Made by a program: the position numbers and the translations under genes. This document shows positions 35,344-47,448 of a DNA stretch of 64,000 nt, in pieces. Position 1 is the first letter of the stretch. Each line of letters opens with the position of its first letter. This DNA is from Pyropia yezoensis. Lineage: Eukaryota; Rhodophyta; Bangiophyceae; Bangiales; Bangiaceae. The stretch covers positions 38,912,894 to 38,976,893 of the forward strand of contig CM020618.1 of assembly GCA_009829735.1 (NCBI GenBank). Reading direction: 5' to 3'. The notes under the pieces were generated by a model. That model saw only the letters and a list, made by a program, of their open reading frames with translations, was not told the origin of the DNA and did no database searches.

Positions 35344-37665
35344 CCACAGTTCCCTGGCGCCTCAGGGTCCAACGCCTGACCCGAGCGCGTGACTACCCCC
35401 ACGATGGGGATGCCCTCATCGACTGAGTTAGTGTCCAGCCCCTCGGTAGGTACCCGAGAAGGGCCGTCGGCAAGGGCATGTTGCCTGCCAGGTCGGTACT
35501 CAATATCAAGTTGAAGGGTGCCAGTCGCACCCTCCACCTGTTGAGGCGTGTGTTCGTGCAATCCATTTTGAAGATGAACTGCAACGCACTGTGGTCGCAG
35601 CGGATGAGGGACCTTCTCACCCTCTAGGTAGTGACGAAGTGACGTCACCGCCCACACCACTGCGGGTCCTTCTAACTCGGTGACTCCATAGTTCTTCTCA
35701 GCCGAGTTCAGCCCCTTGCAGAAGTACTCCACCGGCCAGTACTCCTTCTCCGGCTGCTGCTGAAGCAAACACACAACCAAGTTGGTCGTAGCTAGCATCC
35801 CCTTCCAGGATGTAGTGGCCTCCCAACCTGGGAATAGCCAGATTGGGGGCTCAGCAGTAGGTCCCGAAGAATCTCAAAGGATTCCTGCTCCACCGGACTT
35901 GGGGGAGGCAGGTTCTTTGGTAGCGTCGAGCTCACTAGCTCATTCAGCGGCTTTGCCAACTTGGCGAAGCCCTTGTTGAAACGTCGGTACAAGTTACACA
36001 TCCCGAGGAAGCTCCTCATCTGGGTCTGGGTCCGGGGGTACTGAGCCTTACGGATGGCCCTCAAGTTCTTCTCGTTGACACTGAGGCGCCCCGGACGGAC
36101 AACATGTCCCAAGTACTCCACCTCCTGACTGAAGAGGTGGCACTTGCTCGCCTTCAGAAACACACCGGCGTCAGCAAGAAGCTTGAACACCTGGCCAAGA
36201 TGGCCAATGTGCTCCTCCGGACTTTGGGAGAACACAATGAATATCGTCTAGGTACACAAGGACAGATCTGCCACCGTACTCCCGGCCAGAATCATGTCCA
36301 TGGCGCGCTGGAAAGTTGCCGACGCGTTACACAGCCCAAACGGTAGTCGTTTGCACTGGTAGGTACCACAGTGACAGGTAAAGGTAGTTTTATGCCTGTC
36401 TTCCGGGGCAATGGGGATTTGCCATACCCCGCGTTACAGTCTAGGGTAGAGAACACGTTTGCCTCCCCCAGAGAGTCCAGACAGTCGTCCAGCCTAGGTA
36501 GGGGATAACTGTCCTTCACCGTGCTCTCGTTGAGCTTACGGTAGTCGTAGAGGACCGTGGGGTCCCATCAACTTGGGGGACAATAACCACCGGACTCGCC
36601 CCACTCGGCGTTGCTGGCCTCGATCACATCGAGGGCCTCCATGCGAGCGACTTGCTCCCTAACGAGGGCCCTTGCACCAGGCCCTCCCCTGTACGGTTGT
36701 TGGCGTATAGAGGGTGCACCGGGCTTCAACTTGATCCGGTGTTGGGTGGCTCTCATGAGTCCCAATTGACCATCCCACAACTTGTGCTATTGGTCCAAGA
36801 GGGCGTTCAACTTAAACCCTCAGCCTGGGTGGAACATTCTCCATGTTCACATGGAGTCGAGGAGAGGCGGCCGGCTTGGCTTGGTGCTTCTCCTTTCCGG
36901 ACTTCGGGTCGCTACTCGCGCCCGCATTGAGGGTGACCGCTACTACCGGTCCCTCGTGTTGGTCGATATAGCCGAACTTGGTTCCCGACTTGAAGTACTT
37001 GGGCGAAGAGCTCAGGTTCATCACCTGAATCCTTAACGGGACTCCGGCTTTGGAGTCCATCGTGCCAAGGGCAACATGCACTTGGTGCTTGCGAGCAAGA
37101 CGGGGTGAGGGTGCACCAACCCATTCCCCGTATAATCAGTTACAACGTCAACGTGCGCCACCGAGTTGGGGGGCAACGTGACCTTACGGGCTAAACGCAG
37201 AGTAGCAGTAAACCCTTCTCTCACGGAGCAAAACAGGCTCCGACTGCGAAACTGTCACAGGAGCCACAGACTTTGCCTTACCAAGAATGGGGATGGTCTC
37301 CCCATTCACCAACTTGACCCAATATTCCGGGCCACAAACCAGCGGCACTTGTGTTACAACATAAGGATAACCAGAAGCAAGGGTACCGATATATTCTCGA
37401 CTACTCCATAGGTCACGTCGACCTCATGGGTTCCCAACCTAGTTGGTAGGGTCACGGCACCAACAATGGGAAGTACCCCACCATTGATGTCGATCATATG
37501 GTCGGCTTTAGACCTCCAGCGTTGGAGCTTCATCTCCATTGGTAATAGCGACTTGCGTATCAAGGAGGCTCCTGACCCGGTATCAAGTACGATACGGGCA
37601 CAACAGGCAAGGCCGAGGGCTAGTTGCATCCGTCCAGCCACCTGGAAGTTCTCACCCGTCAGCAC
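35344..37665 (-). pseudogene. Element Z protease, reverse transcriptase and RNase H, frameshifted
   Basis: The aspartic protease is at 37665-37354 with LDTGSGASLI. Reverse transcriptase pieces run from about 36780 to 35800: YPLPRLDDCLDSLGEANVFS, a VYLDD box near 36250, VEYLGHVVRPGRL and FLGMCNLYRRF. RNase H starts near 35798 (EKEYWPVEYFCKGLNSAEKN, then RHYLEGEK) and ends with HALADGPSRV before the gap. At least four frame changes are needed to connect the pieces. The same YLGH and SFLGM blocks in A and C show that Z, A and C belong to one lineage. Confidence 0.75.
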
Positions 37666-37820
37666 CGCGATGACCCGACGTGGGTTTACGTTCTTGGGGA
37701 GTCCTACCCGAGGTGGGCGGACTCCCTTAGGCCGCCGCAGTATCCGGCAGGGTTGGTTCGTCCTCTTGACCCATTAGGCCGAGGCTGCCGTTGTGAGCTT
37801 AGGACGGCCAGCTCCAACGG

Positions 37821-39774
37821 TCATTCGTTTCCCGCCGACTTGGCGTCAGAATCCGAGGGAGAAGGGGAAGACGACGAGTCCGAGGACGACGTGTCCGCCC
37901 CCTCCGCCGAGGTTGTGGGGACCGCTACTACCGTTCGAGGTCCACCCTCGCGGCGTGAACGTACTTTGTTCGTAGACGACTTCTTACTAGCATGCTTAAA
38001 AAGTTGTTGAATGCGTTTACTCAACATAGGGCAATCATATGCCCAGTGTCCATCGGAGTCGGAGTTCCAACACCGATTGTCAGTTCCCGGAGGGGTCTTT
38101 CCGACTTGGGAAGCCGCTGGGGTGCCCTGGGAAATTCCCACGGCAGCTGCTACCCTTTCTTTGCGGATTCGGCGTGCCTCTCGTAGCTCTCTGGCCTGGC
38201 GCGCCTCCTCTCGTTCCTTGGCCAATTCGGCCTGACGCTCCTGGCGTAGTTCCTCCCGAAACTTGCAGTAGGCCTCACCTCTGCGGTAGGCGAACCTAGC
38301 CAACTCGGCCAGTGCCGCCCGGGCAGTGTTATGCTCCCGGGTCTCCAAGCGGACTGACCAATGGAGTCCCTCCACAAACTGACTCTTCACCACAGCTTGT
38401 GGATGACGGAAGCCACAAAGATTGTTGAGCTTACGGACCCGCTCCGCAAAGGACAACTCGTTCTCAGTCTCTTCCTGATGAGCGTGCGTAAACTCCTCGA
38501 CCTGAGAAGCCAACGCTGCTTCATCCACCATGGCTCTCAACAACCAGTTGACGAGCTCCAAATAGGACGTCACCTCACCAGCGCCTCCACTTGAGGAACT
38601 CGGCATGATGGACATAAGTTCTGTCCGGTGGTCGCCCTTGGTAAACTCCTGTAGCATACAGAAATCCATGCCTTCACTTATGGCATTGTCGTCACAGGCT
38701 TTTGTGAAACGACGTAGAAACTCGAAGACACGGAGGGGGGGAGTTCCATCCCCCTCCGCTTTGTGCCCAAAAGAGTGAAGTGAAGTGCATTCTTCTTGGC
38801 ACGGCCCATAGCTCGGGCCTGAATAGGACCGTGCGCCACCGACTTGTTGTGGGGGGCGTAGGTCTCACAGTCAAAGATCCTCTGGTAGACCGGGTTGGCT
38901 ACCTGGATCTTGGGCGGCACCTCACGTTGAGGGAAAAACAGCTGGGGCAATGGGGTGAGTTGACACGCAATGCCTGTTGTCTGCCGCGGCGAGCTTGGTA
39001 AAGCCACCGGCGTTTCCGAGGGGAACTCCCCCGTGAAGGGCGTACGCCCCACCGAGAATGGTGTGGCTCCCTCTTTGGGAGTCACAGGGGTCGCTCCCGG
39101 CTCGGGGCGACCCGAGACAGGCGTAGGGAGGGTTACCCCCTGCGTCAGAGGGTTCGAAAGCCCCGATCTGGTCTGGACATTGAGACCGTCTGGCAAACTC
39201 GCCACAATCTGATTCAAAATAGTATTTGTCATCGTGACCACCAGGTCTGGCAAAGTCTGCCGCAACACATTGGTCGCCTCCCGACAGACAGTTTCCGCGA
39301 GGAGTGGATTATCGACTCCATTTGAGTCTCGGTCCGCCTCCGGGAGTCCACCTGAGGGGTATCCGCGATCCTCAGGGGTCTCAACCGGGGGCATGGGCGC
39401 AAGCCCATCGCCGGCCAACGGAGGTCCGCCGTCCTCCGAAAGCCTAGTTGGCGGCGGCTCCAACCCAAAGTTGGCTCCAACCTGAGTGGAACCCGCGGTG
39501 ACAGTCCTCTCACCTTGGGACGTTCCCGTTCAGTGTGCCACACGGTGGCCAGACTTCGGACCACAAACATCAGAAGTGTCACCCGAATGAACTCCCGACT
39601 GAGTCGTGGTGGCCTGTTGCCCGCCCGTACTGCCAGTCCTGCCGGCTTGAGGGACCTCTAGTCCCTCTACGACCCCAGCTACACCTACCTGTGTCTCACC
39701 AGTATTCAAAGGCACTGAAGCACGTGCGTCACCCGTGTACTCGCCAGACGACAGGGGGGTCCGAACCGGCCATG
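37821..39774 (-). pseudogene. Element Z gag, with one zinc-knuckle Cys lost
   Basis: The frame pieces are 39774-39530, 39463-38678 and 38669-37821, linked only through frameshifts. The N-terminal part is Pro/Gly-rich. The central part has the helical capsid-like gag pattern (SYLELVNWLLRAM, then SFAERVRKLNNLCGF, then QFVEGLHWSVRLE). A basic coiled stretch follows (EELRQERQAELAKEREEARQ). The zinc knuckle reads CWNSDSDGHWAYDC, so the second cysteine of CCHC is Ser. A Ser/Asp-rich acidic tail ends it. It cannot make one protein as it stands. Confidence 0.65.
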
Positions 39775-40136
39775 TGTAGCAATATGGATGACCGTATTGT
39801 GACCCTAATATAGGGGGACTACTTCTAACTTTTAACTTTCAAGTTGGGAGTCCGCATTGGTCACGGTATCTATAAGTTACGCTTGACCAGAGGGACTTGC
39901 ATCTTGGGGTGGACGGTAGTTAGTAGTGTCTCCGAGGGTTTATAACGAGGGGGCCGGCGGCGAATCCACCGCCGGCCATGGCAGAACAACAAACCCCTCC
40001 CATTTGGGCTCCCATCTTGGTCCCGTGGCTTGCGCTCCAAGGACAGCAACCTTGGCCTCCCGGTGACGTTGGTGCCGATGCCCCTTGGAGAGTGTTCCCT
40101 GAGAGTGGACTTGCAGCGGATACCTATTGTGCTACA
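39775..40136 (+). repeat. LTR1 of element A (362 bp)
   Basis: Starts TGTAGCAATATGG and ends TATTGTGCTACA; near-identical copies occur at 57211 and 58164. A TATA-like TTTATAAC stands at about 39940, followed by a hairpin GGCCGGCGG/CCGCCGGCC and a small ORF (MAEQQTPPIWAPILVPW) at 39978. Termini are mutually inverted (TGTAGCA / TGCTACA). Confidence 0.9.
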
Positions 40137-40137
40137 T

Positions 40138-40160
40138 TGGTGGAGCAGCAGGGGACGGGT
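40138..40160 (+). promoter_or_regulatory. Putative primer-binding site of element A
   Basis: Directly after LTR1 stands TGGTGGAGCAGCAGGGG. TGG complements a tRNA 3' CCA. The segment after LTR2 (TGGTGGATCCGGGGTAGCAG) is alike except for about 8 extra bases. The priming tRNA is not identified. Confidence 0.5.
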
Positions 40161-40361
40161 TTCCGTCATCCTTGTGGTGACGCCGTCTTCGGCCCTGGCA
40201 CACGCATAGGGATTTACTCCTTCTCTTGTACTCGTGGTGCTGCGATCTGGTTGATTGTGTTGAGTGGTTGCGTTTGACTTCGATCTACTGTTACTCTCCT
40301 CCAACTCCCCCCTCGCTCTCTTATTCTTGGTGACTGTTACGTCGGTTAACTGATTGTGACT

Positions 40362-42539
40362 ATGTCTACCCAAGCGACGGGGAACGTTCAAGATGACGGA
40401 TCGGCGTCGACGCCGACCCCGGAGCTGCACCCGGGAACCGGGATCGGTTACCCGATCGACAACACCGAGACGCCCATGCTCTCCGGTGCGGGATCGACGT
40501 TTGGTACGGCACGGACGGCCGAAGGCGGCGGACCGCCTCAACCGTCCTCTGCCGACCTTACTCCGCCGCCACCTTCACCAGGGGACTCCCTGATGGCATC
40601 ATTGGCTCGCATCGAGGCCCACTTCACGGGACTCGACGACCGTCAAGAGCGTACGGAGGACGCCATGGCTGTGCTGATGTCAACACTCCACACGACGGTA
40701 CCCCGTCGTGTACCTCCCACACCGGTGCGGTTCGAACCGGCTGAACTACTTTCGGAGTCCACCAGGGTCGACCCCGGTGTTGCTACTCCTGGACAACCCC
40801 CGGACACCGCTGGCTTTGGATCCGACTCGTCAGCCGAGTTGGAACGTAGCCATACGGAGCGCTACGCTCGGAGCACCCAGAGTGGGCTCCGCGGACATGG
40901 TCCGGCGGATCCTTATGCCGGAACAGAGTCGGCGATGGGGGGAGGCGGTACCGTATCGCAGTACCCCCTTGACGACGGAAGCCAAGCAACTCGGGTACCC
41001 GAGGCGCAGACGCCGGAAGTTCCAGCGTCACTGGTGCAAGCGATGACAGCGCAGGTTACTGCAAGCTTACTGAAGCGGATGGAGTCCGATGAGTTTACTC
41101 ATCAACTGGCCAAGCGACTGGATATCCAGGACGCGGACACGGAGATTGTCAACAAAGTCTTCAGGTCGGTACTGACTCCTGAACGTTATCTTTTGGTAGA
41201 CCGATCCACTACTGTGTCGGAATCGATGCGTACTACCTCGCACCGAGCGATCCGCTCGATGCAGACCCTTACAAAGGGAGTCCCAATGTTCGGGGGCCCG
41301 AACGGACGCCCGTTGGCAGTCATTGGCCTCCTGACTAGCTTCAAGGCAGCCGCAGACAAGGCACTCGTTAACGAGGCGCAGGCTCTGGAGATCCTCCCAC
41401 TCTTGGTTGATGAACGGGTACGAGGCATCCTCCGCCAGGCATCCCCGATGCTGAGAATGAGGGTCGCAGCCACCCCCATGGACTACCGTGGTATACTGAA
41501 GGAGCTGCTCAGCAGCTACCTCAGTGAGGACAAGTGCGAAGACCACTATCGGGCCCTTCGCACCGCTACCGCCCAGTCCTGGGAGGATGATGAGATTTTC
41601 GGACGCCGGATCCAAGAGCTCGACTACGAGTTGGTAAAGCTCCTCTTCGAAGGGGAGCTACGGGACATCCTGTTCGCAGGAGTACCCAACCGTGTGCGGA
41701 TGTCCGCACGGGGAGCCCACACGGCTCGAACGAGCTTCAATCGACTGATGCATATGTGCAAGTCCCTGGGGGACACCTACCGGGTACTACACCCGGAATG
41801 TGCCTTGGCCCCGAAGCCCAAGGGTGAGGGAGGCAAACGCAGTCTTACCCCCGTACCGAGGCAAGAGAAGGTGAACCGTAAGGCCGCACCAGTACTGGTG
41901 GCGACCGAGTATGCCCCCACGGGTGAGGATGAACCTCTAGTCGACCAACGGGGCCACCTGTTGCTTCCGGCGACGCCGGTGATTGATGAGCAAGGTACGG
42001 TAGCGTACATCGCCCCGGCTGGGACCCAGTTCCAGGTCAACGAGGGAGCGGGTCGGCGCGTCCCGTAGGTACGGACTACGAAGTATGCCCCGGTTACGGG
42101 TAACCCGCACCGACCCCTGCCGACATGGGCGGTGCGTACGGAGGCACCTCCGCACATAGTTGGTAGAGCCAACCGGCTGGGGAAGTCCATGTTCCGTTTG
42201 GCACCGGGACCCAAGGCCTACCAAGGGGCAGGCACTCGGGCGCCCGAGGCAGGCAACCGGACCTATGGAGCCAACCCGACGCGGACGCCCGGGACGGCCG
42301 GCACTTCCGGATGTATGTTGTGCGGAGACCCCCAACACTGGGTAACCTCATGCCCGCTCATCCTGGAGGAGTCTCGACGGGCAGCGGCGCAACGCAAGGC
42401 ATCCATTGGGGGGTATCCCGCCAGAGCCCCGGCACCGGGTAGGCAGCAAGCTCCAGGAGGAGTACTGGCAGTCGAGGAGGCACCTCCTCCCCCGGATATC
42501 CCGGAAGACAGTACCCGGCCGAGCACGGGAAACGAGTAA
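40362..42539 (+). pseudogene. Element A gag, with one in-frame stop before the zinc knuckle
   Basis: The ATG at 40362 opens 568 codons up to a TAG at 42066-42068. The same frame then runs on to a TGA at 42537-42539. The first part is Pro/Thr-rich, with a helical gag core after about residue 230 (SLVQAMTAQVTASLLKRMES, then PLAVIGLLTSFKAAADKAL, then LLSSYLSEDKCEDHYRALR). The part after the TAG contains a perfect CCHC knuckle CMLCGDPQHWVTSC at 42313. Either the stop is a decay mutation or it is read through to make a longer gag. Gag forms the particle and binds the element RNA. The 3' neighbour was protease before element B inserted. Confidence 0.8.
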
Positions 42540-42759
42540 GAGGAAGGACGACACGGGTTCGCTGGGGCAACCCTAGCAAGCCACCCCGGACTGCCGCGGG
42601 GAAAGCCCCTCGGAGAGCGCGGTTGAGCCGACGCCGCATCAATCCCCGGGTACACCTTCCGGCCCCGACGACACAGCGTCAGGGGATTGATGACCACCCT
42701 CGAAGGTTGGGAGGAGAGGACGGGAAGCCCCGTCACGTTGAACCAGACAAGGGCCCTGT

Positions 42760-43709
42760 TCTAGGGTCCACGGCGGGCACGCACGCGCACTCGCGGGCGC
42801 ACGCCGCACGCACCCCACACCCACAACACACCACACACACTCTCGACGGCGGTGACGCAGTCGGGGGAGGTGGTGTGGAAGCCGGGGAAGAAGAAGGGTG
42901 TCGGGGGGTGGGTGTGTGAAGTGGGGGTGAGCTTGACGTCGGTGGAAAGGGGTTCTCAGGTACAGTGGTTCTTTGCTTGCGTTCTTCGGTCTACCCTCCC
43001 CAGGTCTCCCCCTCTCGCCCTCGGTCACTCCGTATATATACCCCGGGGGGGGGTCCCTCAGAAGGCCCTCCGTGTGGTCCTCTCGCGGTTGGGCACAAGT
43101 TTCCATAGAATCGCCGGTGTGCGGCGACCCCCCTCTCACAGAGCTCGTCTGAGGGGGTCCACGCCCCCCCTCGGGGTCGGTGTGCCCGTGGACGGCCGTA
43201 GACATGATGGTTAGAGGATGGAAGCTTCGGATGTCATGGATGGCAGGCTCTCGTTGGTCGGGATGGCTGATGGCAGCCAGCCGCCTTGACACTCGGAGGC
43301 CGGGTGCGCTGTCCGCGCTCGGCCGCCTCGGCGATGTCTCGCTTGAATTGACACTGGCGCTACGTTGCGCTGTCGGCGCCAGTTCTTGGTCAGCGGGTGG
43401 ATGCCTTGCTCGAATTGACACTGGTGCTACGTTGCGGTGTCGGCGCCAGTTCATGGTCACCAGGTGGATACCGTGTCAGCATTTACGGTGTGCGGCCACG
43501 TAGCATTGACAGCCATCGTCCGGTTGCATCGTCATCACGGGGGCAGGCGGGATTGAACCGTGAACCTTGCAGATTCGAAATGTGAATGAAGACCAATCGT
43601 CCAGGGAACGCTCGTGCAAGTCATGACATCCGGTACGATTTGAGATCCGGCCTCTGGGGGAATTCCAAGTTGCGACTTGGAATTGCAATGTAAGGATTTA
43701 GTCGTTACA
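42760..43709 (-). repeat. 3' LTR of element B (950 bp)
   Basis: In element orientation it starts TGTAACGACTAAATCC at 43709 and ends near CCCTAGA at 42760. The terminal dinucleotide is mutated (GA instead of CA). A TATATATA box lies at about 43033-43040. U3 contains two copies of a 67-bp unit (43341-43407 and 43408-43474). Confidence 0.92.
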
Positions 43710-43722
43710 CCTCCCTCCTCTT
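43710..43722 (-). promoter_or_regulatory. Polypurine tract of element B
   Basis: In element orientation AAGAGGAGGGAGG directly precedes the 3' LTR and overlaps the pol stop codon. This is the expected primer for plus-strand DNA synthesis. Confidence 0.75.
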
Positions 43723-46700
43723 AAACCCGTCGGGAGGAGTTAAAAGCCGTGATCAGCTCGGCCGCGTCGATGTCTTGTTCACGAACCCAGCTGTTTTCCG
43801 TGTCATGATAGCCTTTCCACTTCACCAAGTACTGCGAGCGACCTCGACGCGTACGGTGTTGCAGCACGCGTTCGACTTCGTGCGCTTCAGTGTCGTCGGA
43901 GAGCACAATGGCAGGCGGCGGATTCGGGGAACGGCCAAATCTGGTGTCAGCATGATACGGCTTCACCAGGCTTGCATGAAACGCATTGTGGACCTTCCGA
44001 TCGAGCACTGCTTGAGGGAGATCCAGCCGGAAAGTCATAGGAGTAACCACTTCGGTAATCTTGTAGGGGCCAGAGTACTTCGGCATTAGCTTTCGAGCTC
44101 CTTGGAAGGACTCGGGCATTAGGTTCATGGTGCTTAGCATGACGAGATCGCCGACTGATAAGTGACAGTCTCTTCTTGATTTGTTGACGTATTGAGCTCG
44201 ATAAGCGTTGGCCTTGCGGATGGCGTCGGCAGCCGTTTTGTGGGACTGCCGCAATGTCGCCAACCACTCTGCTAAAGGCGGGACCTTGTTGCTCGGGCTT
44301 CGTAGGGTGTCGAAAGGTACGACATTGGGCTCGTACCCGTACGTCATGTAGAATGGAGAGTACGTGGTTACAGAGTTGATCGAGTGGTTGTACGCGACCT
44401 CCACGTTCGTCAAATACAGGTCCCAGTCGCGTTGGTTGTGATCCACGAAGCACCTGAGGACTTCTTCGACTTTCTTGTTCATGACTTCGGTTTGCCCGTC
44501 CGTTTGCGGGTGGTAAGATGAGGATGGGCGAATCTTGACGTTAATCTTGTCCAACAGTCCGCGCCAGAACTGGGACATAAAAATCCGGTCTCTGTCGCAG
44601 ACGATATCAATTGGAAGTCCAAAGGTTCGGTAGACGTGGTCGTGGAAGAGCTGCGCTACGTGCTTGGCACTTGTCTCAGGTTCTGTCGGAGCCAAACGAA
44701 TCATCTTCGAATGCCGGTCAACAACAACCAAGAGGCCGTTGTGGCCACGTGCCGTTAATGGCAGTGGAGTGATGAAGCCCATGGATATACTTTGCCACGG
44801 TCGGGTTGGCGGTTCCAGGGGTTGTAAAAGCCCCAATGGGGCTTGCGTCGTGCTCGTGAATCGTTGGCAGGCGTCGCAGCTCTGTACGTAATCCTTGATG
44901 TCTTGTCTAATTGTCTTCCAGTAGAACCGGGTGACAAGGTCTTTGGTTGTCTTACGTAGGCTTATGTGACCTTTGCTTGAGATATCGTGGTAGTCGTGGA
45001 GGACTTCATCACGAAAGCGGCCTTTCGGTATGCACACGTGGTCGTATCTAATGATGAAGCAGCCGTCCATCTTGAAGGGCGTCGTTGGTTTCTTGAGGAT
45101 TTCTTTAAACTCAGGGTCTTCCGCATAGGCTGCTAGAAGGCTTTCCTGGTCTTCTTTGTTCAGCTCCAGATGAAACACAGTGCTGATAGGTTGCGCTTCA
45201 TTCTCGGGTTTCATTGGTTCTCGGGTTTTCGTTGGATTCTTGGGATTGTTCAGGGGTTCCCTTGTGGGATAATTGCTCTTGGGGTCTTCGGTGGCGTTCG
45301 TGGCGTCTTCAGGTTCCTTGTGTCTTGTGGTAGTCGTAGCAGTCCCACTATTCGTGGTCGCTTTACGCTTGGGTTGCTTTGGTTTTTCATTGTCCTTGTG
45401 ATTCTTGGGTACACCCCCGGCAATTGTTGGGGGTAGTGCTTTGTCAATGACGCAAGTGAGTAGTTCCAAGTTGGCTTCGATGCGGGACTCCGCAAGTTCT
45501 GTGTTTCGGGAGAGTGCATCAGCCACAGGATTCCTTGTCCCTGGTACTGGTATGATCTTGAAGTCGTATTGCTCCAACATCTCCAACCAACGCACTTGGC
45601 GGTCGTTCAATTTGTCTTGGGTTCTTAGGTAACGTAGCGACTCGTGATCAGTGTGCACGATGAATTGTCGTCCATGCAAGTAGCACCGCCAGTGGCGAAT
45701 GGCTTGTACGATGGCCAAAAGTTCGCGCTCCCTGATGGTATACCGCTGTTCGTGAATTCTTAGTGTTTGGGAGAAGAAGGCCACAGGGCGACGTCCCATT
45801 CCGTCGTCCTGCTCGAGTACTGCACCGACTGCGCAGCCACTTGCATCAGTAGATAACACCACAGGGAGCTCAGGGTTGAATGCCCGAAGTATCGGGGCAC
45901 TCATGACTTTGTCCTTGAGGGAATTGAAGGAGTCCTCTTGGCGTGCGGTCCCCTCGAAGTCGACAATGCTCGTCAGCTCAGTCAGGGGCTTAGCCCCGGT
46001 GGCCATCTTCTCAATGAAGCGACGGTAGAAGTTCAACATCCCGAGGAAGGACTGGACATCGCGCTTAGTCTTAGGCTTTGGCCACTTCTTGATAGCTTCG
46101 ACTTTGACACGTTCCATCTCGAATCCATTGGCTGAGACGACATGGCCAAGGAAGTCTACGGACCTCTGAGCGAACTTGCACCTAGACACCTTGGCGTACA
46201 GCTTGTGCTCGCGGAGTTTGTCTAGGACTTGCCGCAGGTGTCGTATGTGCTCTGCCCTTGTTTTGCTGAAGATCAGTATGTCGTCCAAGTAGGCCGACAC
46301 AAAGTTGTCGATGTAGGGTCTTAAGATGTCGTTGACGAGGTTCATAAAAGTCGCGGGAGCGTTGGTTAGGCTGAATGGTACGACGAGGAACTCAAACAGG
46401 CCGTTTCTCGTTCGAGAAGCCGTCAAGGGGATCGACTCCGGATCAAGTCGGATTTGGTGGTAGCCGGAGCGGAGGTCCAACGTTGTGAATAGGGTTGCTT
46501 GGCGGAGGCTGTCGAAGATCTCGTCGATGCGTGGTAGAGGGTAGCATTTCTTAACCGTCTGCTTATTCAGCGCTCGATAATCGATGCACAGTCGCAAGCC
46601 GCCGTCTTTCTTGGCCGCGAACAGAACCGGTGCTCCCCATGGTGACGTACTCGGTTGAATGAATCCTCTCTCGATTAAGTCTCGTATCTGACGAAGGAGT

Positions 46701-47389
46701 TCCTGGCTTTCAGGCTCAGAAAGCCTGTATATGCCCTTCTTGTGTGGTTCAGCTTCCTCAGTCAGCTCGATCTTGAAAGGCGGTCGGCCGCGGTCAGGAG
46801 GGAGCCCTTTGGGTAGGTCATCCGGGAAGACGTCTTGATACTCGGCTAGTACGTCTTGAATGTCTTTGTCAGTAGACGCTGACGCGGTCTGGATGGAGTT
46901 GAGGCCGATGGATTCATGGAGAACTTGGGGTCTAAGGAAGATTGCGAAAACTGGGTTCCGTCTCTTGATGTGCTGGGCCAGTTTGTGCTTGCTCTAGATG
47001 GTCTTCGATAGTTCTAAGGCAGCGTTGATTCTCAGTCTGCGTCCGTCTTTTAGAAAAGTGATGACATTGGTTTGGTATTTCTTGCGTACATTGTAGTCTT
47101 CGTGCCACTTCTTACCGAGGATGACATCGTAGGCTGCTAACGGGCACACGGCGAAGTAAATGTTGTCGGTGTATTCTTGGGTAGAAATTTCTAATGGATC
47201 TTTGATAGACGTGAGGTTGTGCACATTGCCGTCCGGCATCAGGGCGGCTTCAGTCGAGACTTCCGTTGGTATTCCGAGACGCTTGGCGAATGTGGACGAA
47301 GTGAAATTCGCCAGGGCGCCGTCATCGAAGAGGATTTTAGCGGGCTCACCATTAAGCGTGCCAGCGGAGCTTAGGAGGCGCAAGTGGGG
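43721..47389 (-). pseudogene. Element B protease-RT-RNase H-integrase-chromodomain polyprotein
   Basis: The protease is at 47383-46994 (LFDDGALANF, where DSGA is usual). A TAG at 46994-46996 interrupts it, and the same frame then stays open to 43721 (over 1,080 codons). Reverse transcriptase: FIQPSTSPWGAPVLF, RLCIDYRALNK and SAYLDDILIF. RNase H: LSTDASGCAVGAVL and TDHESLRYL. Integrase: the HHCC zinc finger ending CDACQ, then SMGFITPLP, CDRDRIFMSQFW and YHPQTDGQTEVMNKKVEE. The first catalytic Asp of DDE is Gly (codon 44779-44777). The C-terminus is a chromodomain (VERVLQHRTRRGRSQYLVKW, then ENSWVREQDI), which targets insertion to marked chromatin in chromoviruses. The stop and the lost Asp suggest this copy cannot move itself. 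Confidence 0.88.
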
Positions 47390-47448
47390 TCTATGGAAGG
47401 CGGGCGAGATGTCGGGAACTGAGGCCAGCTTCGGTGGTTTTGGCCTCA

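Larger units (their letters stand above)
35344..39774 (-). mobile_element. Ty3/gypsy-type retrotransposon Z, degenerate, interrupted by element A
   Basis: Reading on the minus strand: gag, protease, reverse transcriptase and RNase H, in the Ty3/gypsy order, broken by many frameshifts. Its start codon context lies at the border with A: removing A and one copy of CCATG joins 39774 to 58531, and an ATG in good context results. Thus the Z leader (and possibly its LTR) continues to the right of 58530. The 3' part is lost in the N gap. Confidence 0.75.

Noticed and set aside
42639-43460. Minus-strand ORF of over 270 codons, repeated at 49166-50161
   Set aside because: Lies within the element B LTR and therefore occurs twice; it spans TATA box and U3 repeat, so it is LTR sequence and not a gene.
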